NCBI RefSeq assembly: GCF_050908995.1
Contig: NC_135125.1
Location: forward strand, 15,091,011 to 15,155,010
Length of the DNA stretch: 64,000 nucleotides
Source: Andrena cerasifolii
Lineage: Eukaryota; Arthropoda; Insecta; Hymenoptera; Andrenidae
Direction: 5' to 3'
Within the stretch, counting starts at the first letter, position 1. Every line of letters starts with the position of its first letter. This document shows positions 38,901-50,818 of this stretch, piece after piece. A program made the translations under genes and the position numbers. The notes beneath the pieces were generated by a model. It did not search any database. It worked only from the letters and a program-made list of their open reading frames with translations, and had not been told where the DNA came from.

Positions 38901-39657
38901 TTCATTGTTGGATGTAACCGTCAGCCATTATTTTAATGCGATTCCAGCAAAGATTTCAATACGTACATATTTACGCCCCAAGTGAACTCGACACCGAAAA
39001 GAAAAAAATGGAATTCGTTCCTGTTGCCTACCAGCGCCGGCCCATGCAAACGAAATCTATCACGGTCATCGGTTTTGGTTTGCGGTGGGCTTGTTTTTCA
39101 AAGAATTGCCCTCTGTTTATGACAGCTCCCTATTGTTCTTGCTCGCCGACCGTGTCAGTCGGTTTAAAAAAATTGATACAACAGCCCCGACAAATAACGC
39201 CTAATTCCTAACTGTACTTTCCTTTACGTCCTGTCTATGGAAACATCCTGTTTACCCTCTAGATCCCCCGGCGTTTTCAGCGGCCAAATATGCGCAATGG
39301 CCTCCAAGCAAAGGGACAAACGGTTTTGCGTGGTAGATAACTACGCGTTCCCCTCGATTCCAGATTATCTTGTACAGTTTTCGTGGAACTTCATTATCCC
39401 GTTTATCGGTCGAGAAAGAAGCAAGGAAACGGTAAGACGGTACGCGATGACGTGTATCTCGATCATTAACACATCGCCATCGCCGCGATATACGTATAGG
39501 CGTGTTGGAAGATAAGATTACGTTGGCGAGGCAATCGCAGGCCTCGTGAAAACGCGAAGAGTCCCTATCACAAGTGATTTTGCTACGTTCAAATCGTTTG
39601 CGCTGTAATATCGTTGCAATTAATTTCCCCGTGGTTCGTCAGGCAGGTCTATTTACC
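35914..39657. promoter_or_regulatory. Head-to-head upstream region, CpG-rich
   Basis: Separates the divergent starts of the Glut4EF-like gene (minus, 35913) and the LRR membrane protein (plus, 39658). It is CpG-dense from about 36000 to 38400 and holds no recognisable exon. It should contain the promoters and 5' untranslated exons of both genes; I cannot place a TATA box or initiator with confidence. Confidence 0.4.
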
Positions 39658-41366
39658 ATGACCGACGGCGCAGCCGTTTGTCTGGTCGCCTCGCTCCTAT
39701 TAAATTCTGTCAGCATAGTAGTTTCCACCGAACCGTCGGAGACGTGCCCCGTGTTCTGTGTGTGTGACAATTGGTACGAGTTGCAGCGCGCATCTTGCAC
39801 AGGCCGCCATCTTTACAGCATAGATACAGGTGCAGCCAGCACCGTGCAAGCCTTGGACTTGTCGGATAATGTGATATCGTATCTGAATAATTTTGAGCTG
39901 GCAGTAAGCATCCAGTTTCGATGAGACGTTTTATCTGCAAGGAAAATTGAACGTGTTATAGTAAATTCTGTAGCGTTAACGAGATTAAGCATCGTTGTTT
40001 ACATTTAGTGACCGAGATCGTTTCAGAATGCAGGTTTGACGAGTCTGAAGTATCTGAATCTTTCTGGAAACGCGATCAGCGAAATCGGTCTGAACGCCTT
40101 CGCTGGTCTCGAGGAACTAACAGTGGTGGATTTGACGAAGAATCATCTGTATTATATCCTGGACAATGTCTTCGCGGAAAGCAGCAATTTACGAATCCTG
40201 ACGCTGTCGAGGAATAATTTTAACTCGCACGTGCCGAAGTTGCGTTCCATTTGGCTGACGGTAATGACGGGAGCGATCCAACGTTTGCTAGAATGGCCTC
40301 TCTCGAAAGAGAACGCAGAGAAGTTGCAATTTCAACAGTGGGAAAACATTTTCTGTCTAGGAGCTAAGCTTGGACTCGTGTCAGATTAGTCATTTACCTT
40401 CGGACACGTTCAATGGACTCACGCGTATCCGTCGTCTCGATCTCTCGAACAATTTGATGATTCAGATGAGCAGCGCTGTCGTGCAGACGTCGCATTTTTT
40501 GAAGAAGTTATCATTAGAAGGGTACGATAAGCGAGCCTCCTGAAACGTGTATACTTCTGCATCAATTTACCCAGACGTTCCGCTAAAACCTACCTTTTCA
40601 TACTCGTGCTTCGTCACAGTAACGCTCGATTTACAGTTCTAAATACAGTTCCCTTGAGATACTACTCGACGCGCGATCCTTTATCGTACGTAGATACATT
40701 AGAGACCACTAGGAATGCAACGATTAAAAACCTTCTTCCAGAAACCCGTGGTCGTGCAACAGGATCATGTTCGATCTACAGGCGTACCTCCAGCATAAGA
40801 ATATCGAGTTCGACGAAGTCTGCGGCACGAAAGCAGGCCCAAAGAAATTCGAGAAGATGATTCTCGGACCGATAAGCAAACAGCAGAATTACCATCGCTC
40901 GGTAATTAAGAACCAGACCGTTCAGGGAACTAAATCGGTAATTAAGAAGAACAACACCGCGAGCCTGCTGAATAACGCTCCGACACGTGGGAATGCCACG
41001 GACGTAACGAACGTCGTCGATTCAGTGAGGGATATTTTACCGTATTGGTTCCTTGCTGTCGGTTTCTTGCTGGGCGCAGCAAGTGGGATGATTATGTCCT
41101 ACGTTTGGCTGTCTGGCAAATTTTCGTGCTCCCGAAGGCACGGGCATCGTGACGCACTCAATGACCCTTCCCAAGGACTCTCTTTGTTATTGAATTCGTA
41201 CCTACGAGACAGTATAGACAGTGACGCGAATGTTGTAGGATCGTGCCCCGGTACTCCTCCGCCGCCGTATCGAGAGGTTATGTTACGACCGACTCTTTAT
41301 CGTTGCCCACAGACAGCCACCAATTTGAATAACAATGCTACCGGATACAGAGGTAGGTGCACGTAG
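39658..41366 (+). CDS. Leucine-rich-repeat single-pass membrane protein with PY motif
   Basis: Four exons: 39658-39903, 40027-40260, 40361-40521 and 40742-41366, all with GT-AG junctions and matching phases (0, 0, 2), giving 421 residues. A signal peptide covers residues 1 to about 23. An LRRNT cap follows (CPVFCVCDNW, then C in RASC), then about six LRRs with LxxLxLSxN cores, and a short LRRCT begun by NPWSCN around residue 215, which is created across the last splice. A Lys/Asn-rich juxtamembrane stretch precedes a membrane helix at about 315-337 (YWFLAVGFLLGAASG). The roughly 85-residue cytoplasmic tail contains TPPPPYREV near 384-392, a PPxY motif known to bind WW domains of Nedd4-type ubiquitin ligases. 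A cell-surface adhesion or receptor role is inferred; the ligand is unknown. A donor-like GAG|GTAGGT at 41353 just before the stop leaves open an alternative extra exon. The next gene is convergent, 553 bp away. Confidence 0.82.
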
Positions 41367-41676
41367 CTGCAACTGGCAATTCATTGCTGCGACGTCACTG
41401 GGACAAAGCACGCATAAATATCGTGCTAGCTACATAATTTATCAGCCGTTCGAATTTCAACATTTCATTCGTTATATTTTTTTCACACGAGCCTGCTCGG
41501 CCATGATACTGCGCACGATTAATGCGCGTCGCGTATTAACGACCCGGTCATCGACCAATGATCGTCAATCACAGTGACGGGATATTACTCTCTTTTTTTT
41601 TCACAAGGATTCCCAAGCAAATTCAGTAAACTAATTGGCGATAAGCAATCGTTAACGAATATGTTCGTAAACAAGA

Positions 41677-41682
41677 TTTATT
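41677..41682 (-). terminator. Poly(A) signal of LIPT1
   Basis: TTTATT, which is AATAAA on the minus strand, about 240 bp past the LIPT1 stop codon. Position and hexamer fit a polyadenylation signal. Confidence 0.5.
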
Positions 41683-41919
41683 AAGACAAACGATTTATGG
41701 TAGTCGTACGTACACATTGATAGTGTAAAAATGTAAATTTCACGATACATAATCTACGGGTACATGGCTGCAAGTTATACTACAATATATTACATACGTA
41801 TCTAACGATAAGTGTGGGTAAGTCTTTTCGCGGAGCCTTACACGATACAAGCTTAAATTTCGCGTCAAATACGACGCAGCGATTCAGGAGCAATCGTCGC
41901 GATCGCTTCGCGGGTCTAA

Positions 41920-44118
41920 TCATTGCGTAGCTATCATGTTACTCTTATCTACAGTTTGGGTTGTACTAACTGTAACAGTCTTGCAGCCAATGGCGGCTAT
42001 AATATTCTCTGTTACTTCGTAGTCGTATCTCGTACCGCGCAGATCGCTTATCACGCTCGCGTCTTCGTTGAAATCATTCGATATCAAACCAGCCGGAAGC
42101 CGCATCTTGATCTCCTCGATGACACCGTCTTGTATTTCTAATACCAAATTAAACTGATGGAATTTCTCATTTTGGCCGAGCACATCTAAAACGCGTGTTA
42201 CCCTGAATTTCGGCGTTTTACCATAATTCCATTCCCACGAGCGAAATGTGCTTATTAATTCATTCAGACCTGGAAGTACAATCGTAGGTTATAAGATAGT
42301 TGGTTACATTTCAATTCCTAAGGGTTCATAGGCAACCATAAACTTTAGGGAACGTATGCAGATGAAGATCAATTTTTTTACCTGGGAACCAGTCCTCGGT
42401 AGGATTGATGAACTGGAATCCCTTTTGACGTTGAATGAGATCCTGCCCGCCGTCTTCCAAAACCAGTGCTTTTGTACGGAGGTACTCCCAGCCAATTGCA
42501 TCAATCAGTTTGTCCATGCATATGTGCGAATTCACATCTATCAAGTTCTTTATCGGAGACCGCGTAGATTCCGTGGCATTCGTTTCCACACCATTCTGTA
42601 ACGTAAAGACACTTTCTCATTTTTACTTAGAAGAAAGAAGACAGAGGCTGTCTTCGGATAAACATTACAATTAAGTGTTGACCAATAATAACCAGTGATA
42701 ATTAAATAATGATACATTGTTCTACGAGAGGATGAAAAGAACGAACCAGCGTTCGAGAAGCATAAACATTTTGCCCCTACTAATATCGGATGCAAAACGA
42801 AGAATAAGGAAGAAAGCTCAGTTATATTTCCTCGTATCTCCTACCATTTGGCAATAGTTTCATATATAACGCTAATCTCAAGAGACTATATACATAACTG
42901 TATCATCATTCAACTGATCCAGTGGACTTTGTGCGGAAAAATATGATAATCGTTGGGGAAAACTTTTTACCTCTTTTCTTTCAAGGGCTAGGCTTAAAGC
43001 TGATTTGTTCACGTCGACTAAGAGTGTGCAGTGGTGATACGCATTCGGCCGCCCTAATTTTGCAGCAGTACCGGACACCTGTGTTTCAATAGAGTTAAGG
43101 AAAAACGGATCGCGTTTTCGTGAAGCGCGCAGCTCCACTGTCAATTAGGTTGTTCCAATATTCTTTCGCAACATCATTTAACTTACGCATATTTTATTCG
43201 TAAATAAAAATTGAAATAAAAAAAAAATAATCTGCCGACGCTCGATGGTGCCTCTTCAATCACGGTACGTGCGTTCATGATGTAGGGATATCCTTACATC
43301 ATGCGTGCGTTGAAGAAAACTTTGACACATTATTGTATACAAATTCTGATATAAGACATAGACAGAAAAACGCACTGATCACAATATTGATCACACTATT
43401 GTAAACAATATTGTAAACACACCTTAAGGTATATAAATTTTAATAGCATTCTTTGTTAAGCCAATTAAACTTATATCGTAAAGTCAGGGGTAAAGGGCTT
43501 CATGAGATTTGTATGACAATGTTGAGCTATTCTGCACGTACTTTTGGAACACCCTTATCGCTAGGAATATATTGGCCATGTATACATTACATTGAAGGAT
43601 ACTTTGAATTCCCCTTCAACGACGATGTCCTCGCGCTTATTAATGTCAGCTTTCACGCCCCATTCCCGATACAGGGCTCTCGTGATTATCCCCAAATTGT
43701 ATTTCCGATCATATCGTTCCCGCGGCGTGAAGAAGGACAAATTCAGATTACCGTTATCGTGGTAGACAGTGCCGCCCCCGCTGTTACGGCGGACTAACGC
43801 TATACTGCGCTTCTCAGCCAGCTGAGCGTTGTGCTCTATCCACGGGTTCTGGTGACGTCCGATCACGACGCAAGGATCGTTACGCCACAGAAGTAACACG
43901 TGATGATTCGTAAAATTATAATGCCTGTAGAGCCAATCTTCTAGCGCTAAATTGGTGAACACATTCGTGGATTGCGATATAAATACTGACTTCTTTATCG
44001 AGTCGTTCGGGTCACCCTGCTTTTCCTTGAAGCTCGTCGAGAATCTGGCCACTCGGCTCAGACCACTGCATCGAACTCTCCGCTCCACAACAATCAGAAA
44101 TCTGTTTATTAGAGACAT
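41920..44118 (-). CDS. LIPT1: Lipoyltransferase 1, mitochondrial
   Basis: Four exons on the minus strand: 43603-44118, 42971-43078, 42382-42595 and 41920-42269. All have GT-AG introns and continuous phase, and they encode 394-395 residues, close to the family's 370-400. The enzyme moves a lipoyl group to the E2 subunits of mitochondrial 2-oxoacid dehydrogenases. An Arg-rich presequence covers about the first 30 residues. The lipoate-ligase core then shows NLALEDWL, VVIGRHQNPW, the signature RRNSGGGTVYHDNGNLNLSF, and the substrate-anchoring lysine in EGEFK-VSGTAAKLG (about K172), formed across the first splice. The C-terminal accessory region includes SWEWNYGKTPKF, a well conserved block. I chose ATG 44118 because the open frame upstream lacks another ATG. 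No defects seen. It is head-to-head with prolyl endopeptidase, 3.5 kb apart. Confidence 0.95.
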
Positions 44119-45334
44119 CTTTCTCGTTGGCAAGTTTCTTCTCTAGTCCCTCTTCCCTTATTCCTCTTTGCCTCTACCTCCCCCCCCTCGCCGCCTGTTC
44201 CAGAGCCGAACGGGGATCGTGGAGCGGAGCACGCGAAGGCACCGATACGAGCAACCGTACTCCCTAGAAAACCGCGCGGCCTCTGGCCTTTTGAAATCAG
44301 TCTTTGGTTATAATGAGCTTCCGAGGGGCGCTTGCTACCTCTGCACGTAGGTGGGATCAGCCTTGGTTGAGGTTAATATTTACGTCTGCAGGTAGCAGCC
44401 CTAATGGCAGGTTCGTCTCGAGACGTCGGATTGACTGGCGGTTATGGAGATGAGGTAATCGTGGAGCGTGATCGTTTGGTGCAGCCACTTCCACGTTTGG
44501 TCCAGGGAGTTGATACGGTATCGGATACCTAAACAGTCACGGCAGTCCTTTTGCATTCCTCCGTGTGCTGGCAGTTTGAAAAGAAACATTCAAATTACGC
44601 GCGACGAACGGCACGCGTAGGTAGCAACGATCGTGTCCCGGCGGGCAGTAGTGTCGCGTTCCCAAGGACGTCGCAAGCTTAGCACGCGCGGTCGGAGCAC
44701 TCGAGACTTTGTAGTGCGCGGTTACGAATGTCAGCCAAAATTCATCGACGCACTCGCGGACTCGTAATGAATAAGTCAGGCATTGGCTTTTGATATTATA
44801 TGAGCTCCGTGTGGTCGGAGAAAGTAGAGGGGGGGTGCATCGAACACACGCAAGAGGTTATCTAAGTTCGCAGCACAAAGTACAGCTGTCCCGCGCGCGA
44901 TATCGGCCAACGAGACTCTCTTCGCCTACTCTTCGTGATCCGCCCACCCTCCTGCAGCGTTTATTTCAGGATCGTAATTATCGGCATACGCGCCCCTCTG
45001 TAAATAGCTCTTTCGCTGCCGTCAATGAACGTTACGTATCCGAGGGAATATTGCTATTAAATGTGAGTATTTCTGTGAACGCGGTTGCTTCGGAAAAGGA
45101 TAGCTTTACACGTGAGTCATATATTTAGAATTTTACAAGGTGGGGTGCAGTGGAAGTGTAACACTCACGTTTCAGTGTGCTCGTGCAGGGCGACAGGGGT
45201 TGAAATATTCAATCCAGCAGTATATTTCCTTGCCGCATATGGTTAATAATTTACTAGACATTTAACGTTCAATTTTCCACTGCCTGTACCTGCTGTTTTG
45301 TAAACGCTCTTCACAGCAAAGTATAATGGTACTG

Positions 45335-45423
45335 TGGCTAAGGTGTTAGATTACGAACTCGCGTCTTGTTTGCTTATTCACGCGCGTGTTCGAGACCCGT
45401 TGTGACTTGTCTGTATTTTTTTT
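45335..45423 (+). other. tRNA-like / possible SINE head
   Basis: TGGCTAAGGTG (45335-45345) resembles an RNA polymerase III A box. GTTCGAGACCC (45388-45398) resembles a B box. A run of eight T (45416-45423) could terminate transcription. The D-arm can pair (CTAA/TTAG), but the acceptor, anticodon and T stems do not fold well, so it is not a functional tRNA. It may be a tRNA pseudogene or a tRNA-derived SINE. Confidence 0.25.
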
Positions 45424-46655
45424 ACATCTCTTTCTCGATCGTTCTTCGCAGTGTATACGAAATTACATACAAATGCGTTTTATACATTATTTATTACTGT
45501 TTGTAATTAATAATCGGGCTTTTTTACACCTTGCAAGAGCTCTTGAGTTGGGGATCTTCTTGTTAGATACTACCTGATAGATTATCTGCTTACATTGATA
45601 AAAAATTCTATCGATTTCAGCAAAGTCAGAATCGAATTTTTATATTATCTAACAATAAGCTAGGGTCGAGAAATTTATAAATTACATTTAAGAAGATAAC
45701 GTCTAAATTTACGGAAATAGTACGTATCAAAATATCCTGTTATACGCGGCTGCATGCAAATCAGCATGCATGCAAACGTACGCGTATCAACGCCTCGTTT
45801 CTTCAAACGTATTTTGCATTTATGTATTGTATACGACACTGTGCCTCCATGATTCCTGATAACCAGACAAAACTCCTGAAAAGTTACGTTTACGTGTCAG
45901 TTAACGTCGCCGACCATAGGAGGGGGTAATTAAGGCCAATTGATAAAGATACAATACGTATTCCTTAGCCTTCCGCGTGATGTGCACTACCGTTATTATC
46001 GACTTTGTAGCAGTGTTGTAGATAAAAGGTTTGTGGTGGCAGTTGCAATAGAAAACTCCGCGATTTTTATCGGCCACGTCAACTGATGGATGTTTTGTCT
46101 CGCTTCATCGAGGATTCTCGTTTCTTTAAACTACACTGTCTAATAGCCATTTGCTCTGTAACATTCAATAGTCATTTCTTATAGATTTTTGTGCTCTCAG
46201 TTTTCGAGAAATTTGATTTTTTTTTAAAAATGTAAATTTTCAACTTTGAACATTTTTTGAGTTCAAACAGTAATAGTTATTCGGTTGCTTGCTCCGCCAA
46301 ATTATTCTATAAACCCTCGAGAACACAACGATATAAGTTATTATTGAATTATAAACATTTAAATATGTTTAAACAGCGATGAAAGGGAAAAGGAGACCAC
46401 TGAAAATGAGAAACTCAACTCAGAAAAAAGTTCAATTTTGTTGGACAGTGTTATCTATCGTATAATTTTTATCTGGCGCCGCGCAAATTGTAATTGCAGT
46501 CACTTAAGCGCAACTCGACTTCAGTTTCACAGTTTCCGTTCGCATAGTTCGGTCGTCTATTTGTATTTAGATAGTTGATTATTCTACGCGTACTAGTGAA
46601 AAGGCATTGAAAAGTATCAACGCTTTCGTGCGTAAATATAGGAAATATACGAATA

Positions 46656-46660
<5 letters not shown>

Positions 46661-46698
<38 letters not shown>
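46661..46698. repeat. (TA)n microsatellite
   Basis: About 19 TA dinucleotides in a row. Confidence 0.95.
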
Positions 46699-46699
<1 letters not shown>

Positions 46700-47399
46700 C
46701 AAACAAATAAAAATAAACCATTTTTAGTTTCGATTTTCATGCAATCTATCGATAACGGAGACATACAGTTTTAATTGACACGTTTGCCGTCTTAATCCGT
46801 GCGTTAATTAGCAAAAACATTTTGTTCCGATAAAATATTCAAAATTAAGATGCACGGATAAGGCGCCCCTATAATCATGCGTGGTACGCCGGCTCCATAT
46901 ATGCGCTAATTAATATTTAATCTACAAACATTTTGTACGATTAGTCATACATTGTCTCCACACATTCGTTTTTTACGACGTTATTTGTTATTCGTGCAGA
47001 AAACAGAAATACATTCTTATCGATTGCGTGTAAAGAAAAGCAAATATTTTTATGCGAAGATGTCCAAAGTAACAAAGGCGTCCGACGATCGGTCCCCCTC
47101 CCCTCCCCACGATTTCGATGAAATGTGGTGGAGAGAACCTATATAGAAGTCTAACGGTGACACTATGTAGAATAATTTCTCGCGCCAATGCGCGTTTTTC
47201 AATAATCTATTAATTATCCCTTTAAGTACCTACAAATTGAAGCGTTCTTCAGGAAGCGTGTTGGGTGGAAGCGAAGAGTGGTTGCTTCGTAAATGTTCAG
47301 CGTTTCGAATCAATTAATTTTCATATTCAATACTCGCGTGTTGAACGTGAACACCGAGTTAATCGTGTTACGAACAATCGCATAGGTGAAGCCGGCGTT

Positions 47400-47534
47400 A
47401 TGGCCTGGTCGTTAGTCGTAAATACCATAAAGAGAATCTGCTTGCGCGGAAGTACCGTCTATCGGATTACAGTGAAATTCACTGGTCGTAATCGTTCGCA
47501 ATTTATCCGTGCATCGCACTTTTCCACCGTTAAA
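47400..47534 (+). CDS. PREP: Candidate alternative first exon of PREP (mitochondrial-type leader)
   Basis: An ATG at 47400 opens 45 codons that end at AAA|GTGAGA in phase 0. The next acceptor (TTTCAG, 47612-47617) opens a frame at 47618 that runs without a stop for 15 codons into the PREP ATG at 47663. The resulting extension of about 60 residues starts MAWSLVVNTIKRICLRG and is rich in Arg, Ser and Thr with no acidic residue in its first 45. That is the composition of a mitochondrial targeting peptide. Vertebrate PREP is cytosolic and lacks such a leader. Supported by frame and splice signals only. Confidence 0.4.
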
Positions 47535-47662
47535 GTGAGATTCCTTATTTACAATAGAGTTGTCCCATCGGTATTGTTGCGATGGAGTCTGATTACACCG
47601 TTTCGTGAGAATTTCAGGTGTCGGGCCTTTCGGTACAAGAGCTCACAGGGAATCGAGAAATA

Positions 47663-50617
47663 ATGGGGAAGTTGCAGTATCCCGAAGCGCATCGTGACGA
47701 CACCGTCGATGTTTACGATGGAACCAAGGTTAGAAAAAACGCTAATACCTTAATCACGCGCGCAGAGTACAAGATTCCATTCCATCCGATAGGTAGCAGA
47801 TCCATACAGGTGGTTAGAGGATCCAGATTCTGAGAAAACCAAAGCATTCGTAGATGCCCAGAATGCCATTACTAAGCCGTATTTGGCGTCCTGCAAGGCA
47901 CGTCAGGATATCCATGATAGACTGAAGCAGTTATGGGACTTTCCGAAATACTCCTGTCCAGCTAGACACGGGGATAAATATTATTTCTACAAAAATACTG
48001 GCTTGCAGAACCAAAGGTAAGATTCGTAAGCATTCGTTTAGTTCGAACACCCTAATGAACATACATGTATCGTTCCAGTGTTTTATATGTACAAGATACA
48101 TTGGACAGCGAACCGACAGTATTTCTAGATCCAAATACATTCTCCGAAGACGGTACTGTCGCAATTACTAGTTGTAAATTTAGCAAAGATGGCAGCATAT
48201 GCGCGTACGGATTATCCAGTAGCGGGTCTGATTGGTGTACAATACATTTTATAAATACTGAAACTGGTACGGTCAATGCAATTTACTTATGGGTCGAATG
48301 CCTGGGGAATGTTTGCCATTAACAATTGTTTATACAGGCAAGAAGTATCCAGAAATCTTAGAGAAAGTCAAGTACTCTCCGATAGCATGGACTCACGACC
48401 ACCGTGGAGTCTTTTACGGATGCTATCCGGACCAGAAGGGTAAAACTGATGGCTCGGAGACGGAAGGCAATAGGAACCAGAAGTTGTGCTACCATGTTGT
48501 TGGCACGCCTCATTCGGAAGATGTTGTTGTAGTTGATTTCCCTGAAGAACCTTTGTGGAGGATGTAAGTAACGTAATTGTTTAAGACGATTGCGCGTATA
48601 TTTCTAGCATTCTCACGTATGTATTTTCAAACGATCAGAGGAGCACAAGTCTCTGATTGCGGAGAGTGGCTAATTATCACGCCTGTGAAGGACTGCAGGG
48701 ATAATTTAGTTTACTTCACGGAATTGAAGCCGGAGACGAAGCTAAATGAGAAACTGCAATTAAATCAAGTCGTTGATAAATTTGAAGCCGATTATGAAGT
48801 TCGTAACATCTACTAAAGCGATTTCGTTGGACAGTTTCACTCTCCTTCGCTTTATTCACTGATTATTCTTTGTTAAATAGTATGTAACGAACGATGGCGC
48901 CAAGGCCATATTTCGGACGAATAAAAACGCCCCGAACTACAAGTTAATAGCTATAGATTTACTGGATTACGAGCAAGAGAAGTGGGTTGATGTTTTAGCA
49001 GAGCACGCTGATAATGTATTGGATTGGGCTAGCGCGGTTGACGGCGATAAGTTTGTGGCTTGCTACATCGAAGATGTCAAGGTGAGCGAGAACCCCTCCG
49101 AAGCAATTTATATCACGGCAAATTATAATATACGAACAAATACAGACGTCGTAACGTTAATAATACCACGAGTTCTCTTTTGTAGAATATTTTACAACTA
49201 CACAGCTTGAAAACTGGCGACAAAATCAAAACGTTTCCATTAGATGTTGGCACAGTAGTTACTTTCACTGGGAAGAAAAGATATTCCGAGATATTCTACC
49301 AGTTCACATCCTTCTTGATCCCTAGTATTATATACAGAGTTGACCTGAAAAAGGACGACGATCCGGAGGTAAGCGGTATGCGTGTCTCGATAAAATGCAA
49401 CTGATGAAAATTGAAGAATTGCATATACATGTACACAATGATCGTTCGCAGGTGTTACGAGAGATTAAAGTGAAGGACTTCGATCCGAGCTTGTACAAGA
49501 CTAGTCAGGTGTTTTACAAGAGTAAGGACGGTACAAAGATTCCAATGTTTATAGTAATGAAGCATGTACGTATTTGCGGCACTATTTTTCTATCTTTATA
49601 AAGGGAAACAAATGTCGACAACGATGATTTAATTTAGGATGCAGTTTTGGACGGCTCCATGCCGGCTTTATTGTACGGTTATGGAGGTTTTAATGTAAGC
49701 ATTCAACCTACGTTTAGCGTCACGAAGCTAGTGTTTGTCCAGCATTTAAACGGGGTGCTCGCAATTCCAAATATTCGTGGCGGAGGGTAAGCTGAAAGGT
49801 TGGCTGATGTTAATTAAATATATTCACATTTCACAGCAGCATGCGCTATAATCGATTTCAGCGAATACGGAGAAAAATGGCACAACGCTGGGCGATTCTT
49901 CAACAAGCAGAACGTGTTCGACGATTTCCAAGCCGCCGCCGAGTACCTAATTGAAAATCGCTACACCGCATCATCGAAATTAAGTATCCTGGGTGCAAGT
50001 AACGGAGGTCTACTAGTCGCCGCGTGTGTGAATCAAAGACCCGATCTCTTTGGCGCCGCGGTTGCTCAAGTCGGGTAAGCGTACATCGCGGATTCGCAAT
50101 GTTCTATAAACTTGCTTCTGTTTTACATACTTTCTTAAATACAGGGTAATGGATATGTTACGTTTCCATAAGTTTACAATTGGCGTTGCTTGGGTGTCTG
50201 ATTACGGCAGTTCCGACGATCCGAAACACTTTGAGAATCTTCTAAAATACTCCCCCTTGCATAATGTGAGGGTACTGGAAAACGGACAATACCCAGCAAC
50301 ATTGCTATTAACTGCGGATCACGACGATCGCGTAGTGCCGTTGCACAGCCTCAAGCTTATTGCAACGTTGCAACACACACTTGGGGAATTACCGGAGCAG
50401 ACAAATCCGTTACTCATTAGAATAGACACTAAGGCCGGGCATGGTGGTGGAAAGCCAACTATGAAAGTGGTTAGTTTTTAATAATTTATTTCTCTGTTTA
50501 CTGTTTGTCTTTTATTGGCACTTCTCACTGTAAGACCCTTTGCTGTTTCAGATCGATGAAAGTACAGACATTTTAACGTTCATTGTGAAGTCTTTGGGTT
50601 TGGAATTCAAATTGTAA
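47663..50617 (+). CDS. PREP: Prolyl endopeptidase (prolyl oligopeptidase, S9A)
   Basis: Twelve exons: 47663-47728, 47793-48016, 48079-48266, 48338-48563, 48639-48798, 48881-49081, 49186-49368, 49452-49565, 49638-49786, 49862-50074, 50145-50469 and 50552-50617. All junctions are GT-AG with consistent phase, giving 704 residues (human 710). The enzyme cuts short peptides after proline, usually in the cytosol. The N-terminus has YPEAHRDD and DPYRWLEDPDS. The middle forms the seven-bladed propeller, which gates the active site. The C-terminal alpha/beta hydrolase domain has YGYGGFN, IPNIRGGGEYG, the nucleophile in LGASNGG (Ser about 550), ADHDDRVVP (catalytic Asp about 636) and AGHGGGKP (His about 674), so the triad is complete. 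The final exon is short and ends FKL. AATAAA follows at 50813. The tail faces the hydrolase gene downstream. Confidence 0.97.
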
Positions 50618-50812
50618 CACATACCGAGAGTATAAACAATTTTTATATTTTATACTACGCTTAAATCTTTTAACACGTTTAAGAACGTTACGCGATAACA
50701 TGGAAAGTGTGTTTACACGCTTATCGTACATATTGCAAAATACTGTTTTAAAATGATGTAATGCGCTTCTTAGCAAATTATTTTATACAGGAGGAAAATT
50801 TCTACCGTAACG

Positions 50813-50818
50813 AATAAA
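50813..50818 (+). terminator. Poly(A) signal of PREP
   Basis: AATAAA about 195 bp after the stop codon, in an AT-rich 3' region. Confidence 0.65.

Larger units (their letters stand above)
44119..47399. promoter_or_regulatory. Intergenic region between LIPT1 and PREP starts
   Basis: Holds the divergent promoters of LIPT1 and prolyl endopeptidase, not individually placeable. It also contains a tRNA-like A-box/B-box pair at 45335-45398 and a (TA)n microsatellite at 46661-46698. A 28-codon ATG frame at 47060-47146 (MSKVTKASDD...MWWREPI) lies in the likely 5' leader of PREP and could be an upstream ORF. Confidence 0.4.

Noticed and set aside
40606..40860. Plus-strand frame overlapping the start of LRR-TM exon 4
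   Set aside because: It lies mostly in intron 3. Splicing at 40742 restores the LRRCT motif NPWSC in the correct frame, so this frame is not used.
44119..44133. Earlier start for LIPT1
   Set aside because: The upstream codon is TTG; the first ATG is at 44118 and is followed by a good mitochondrial presequence.
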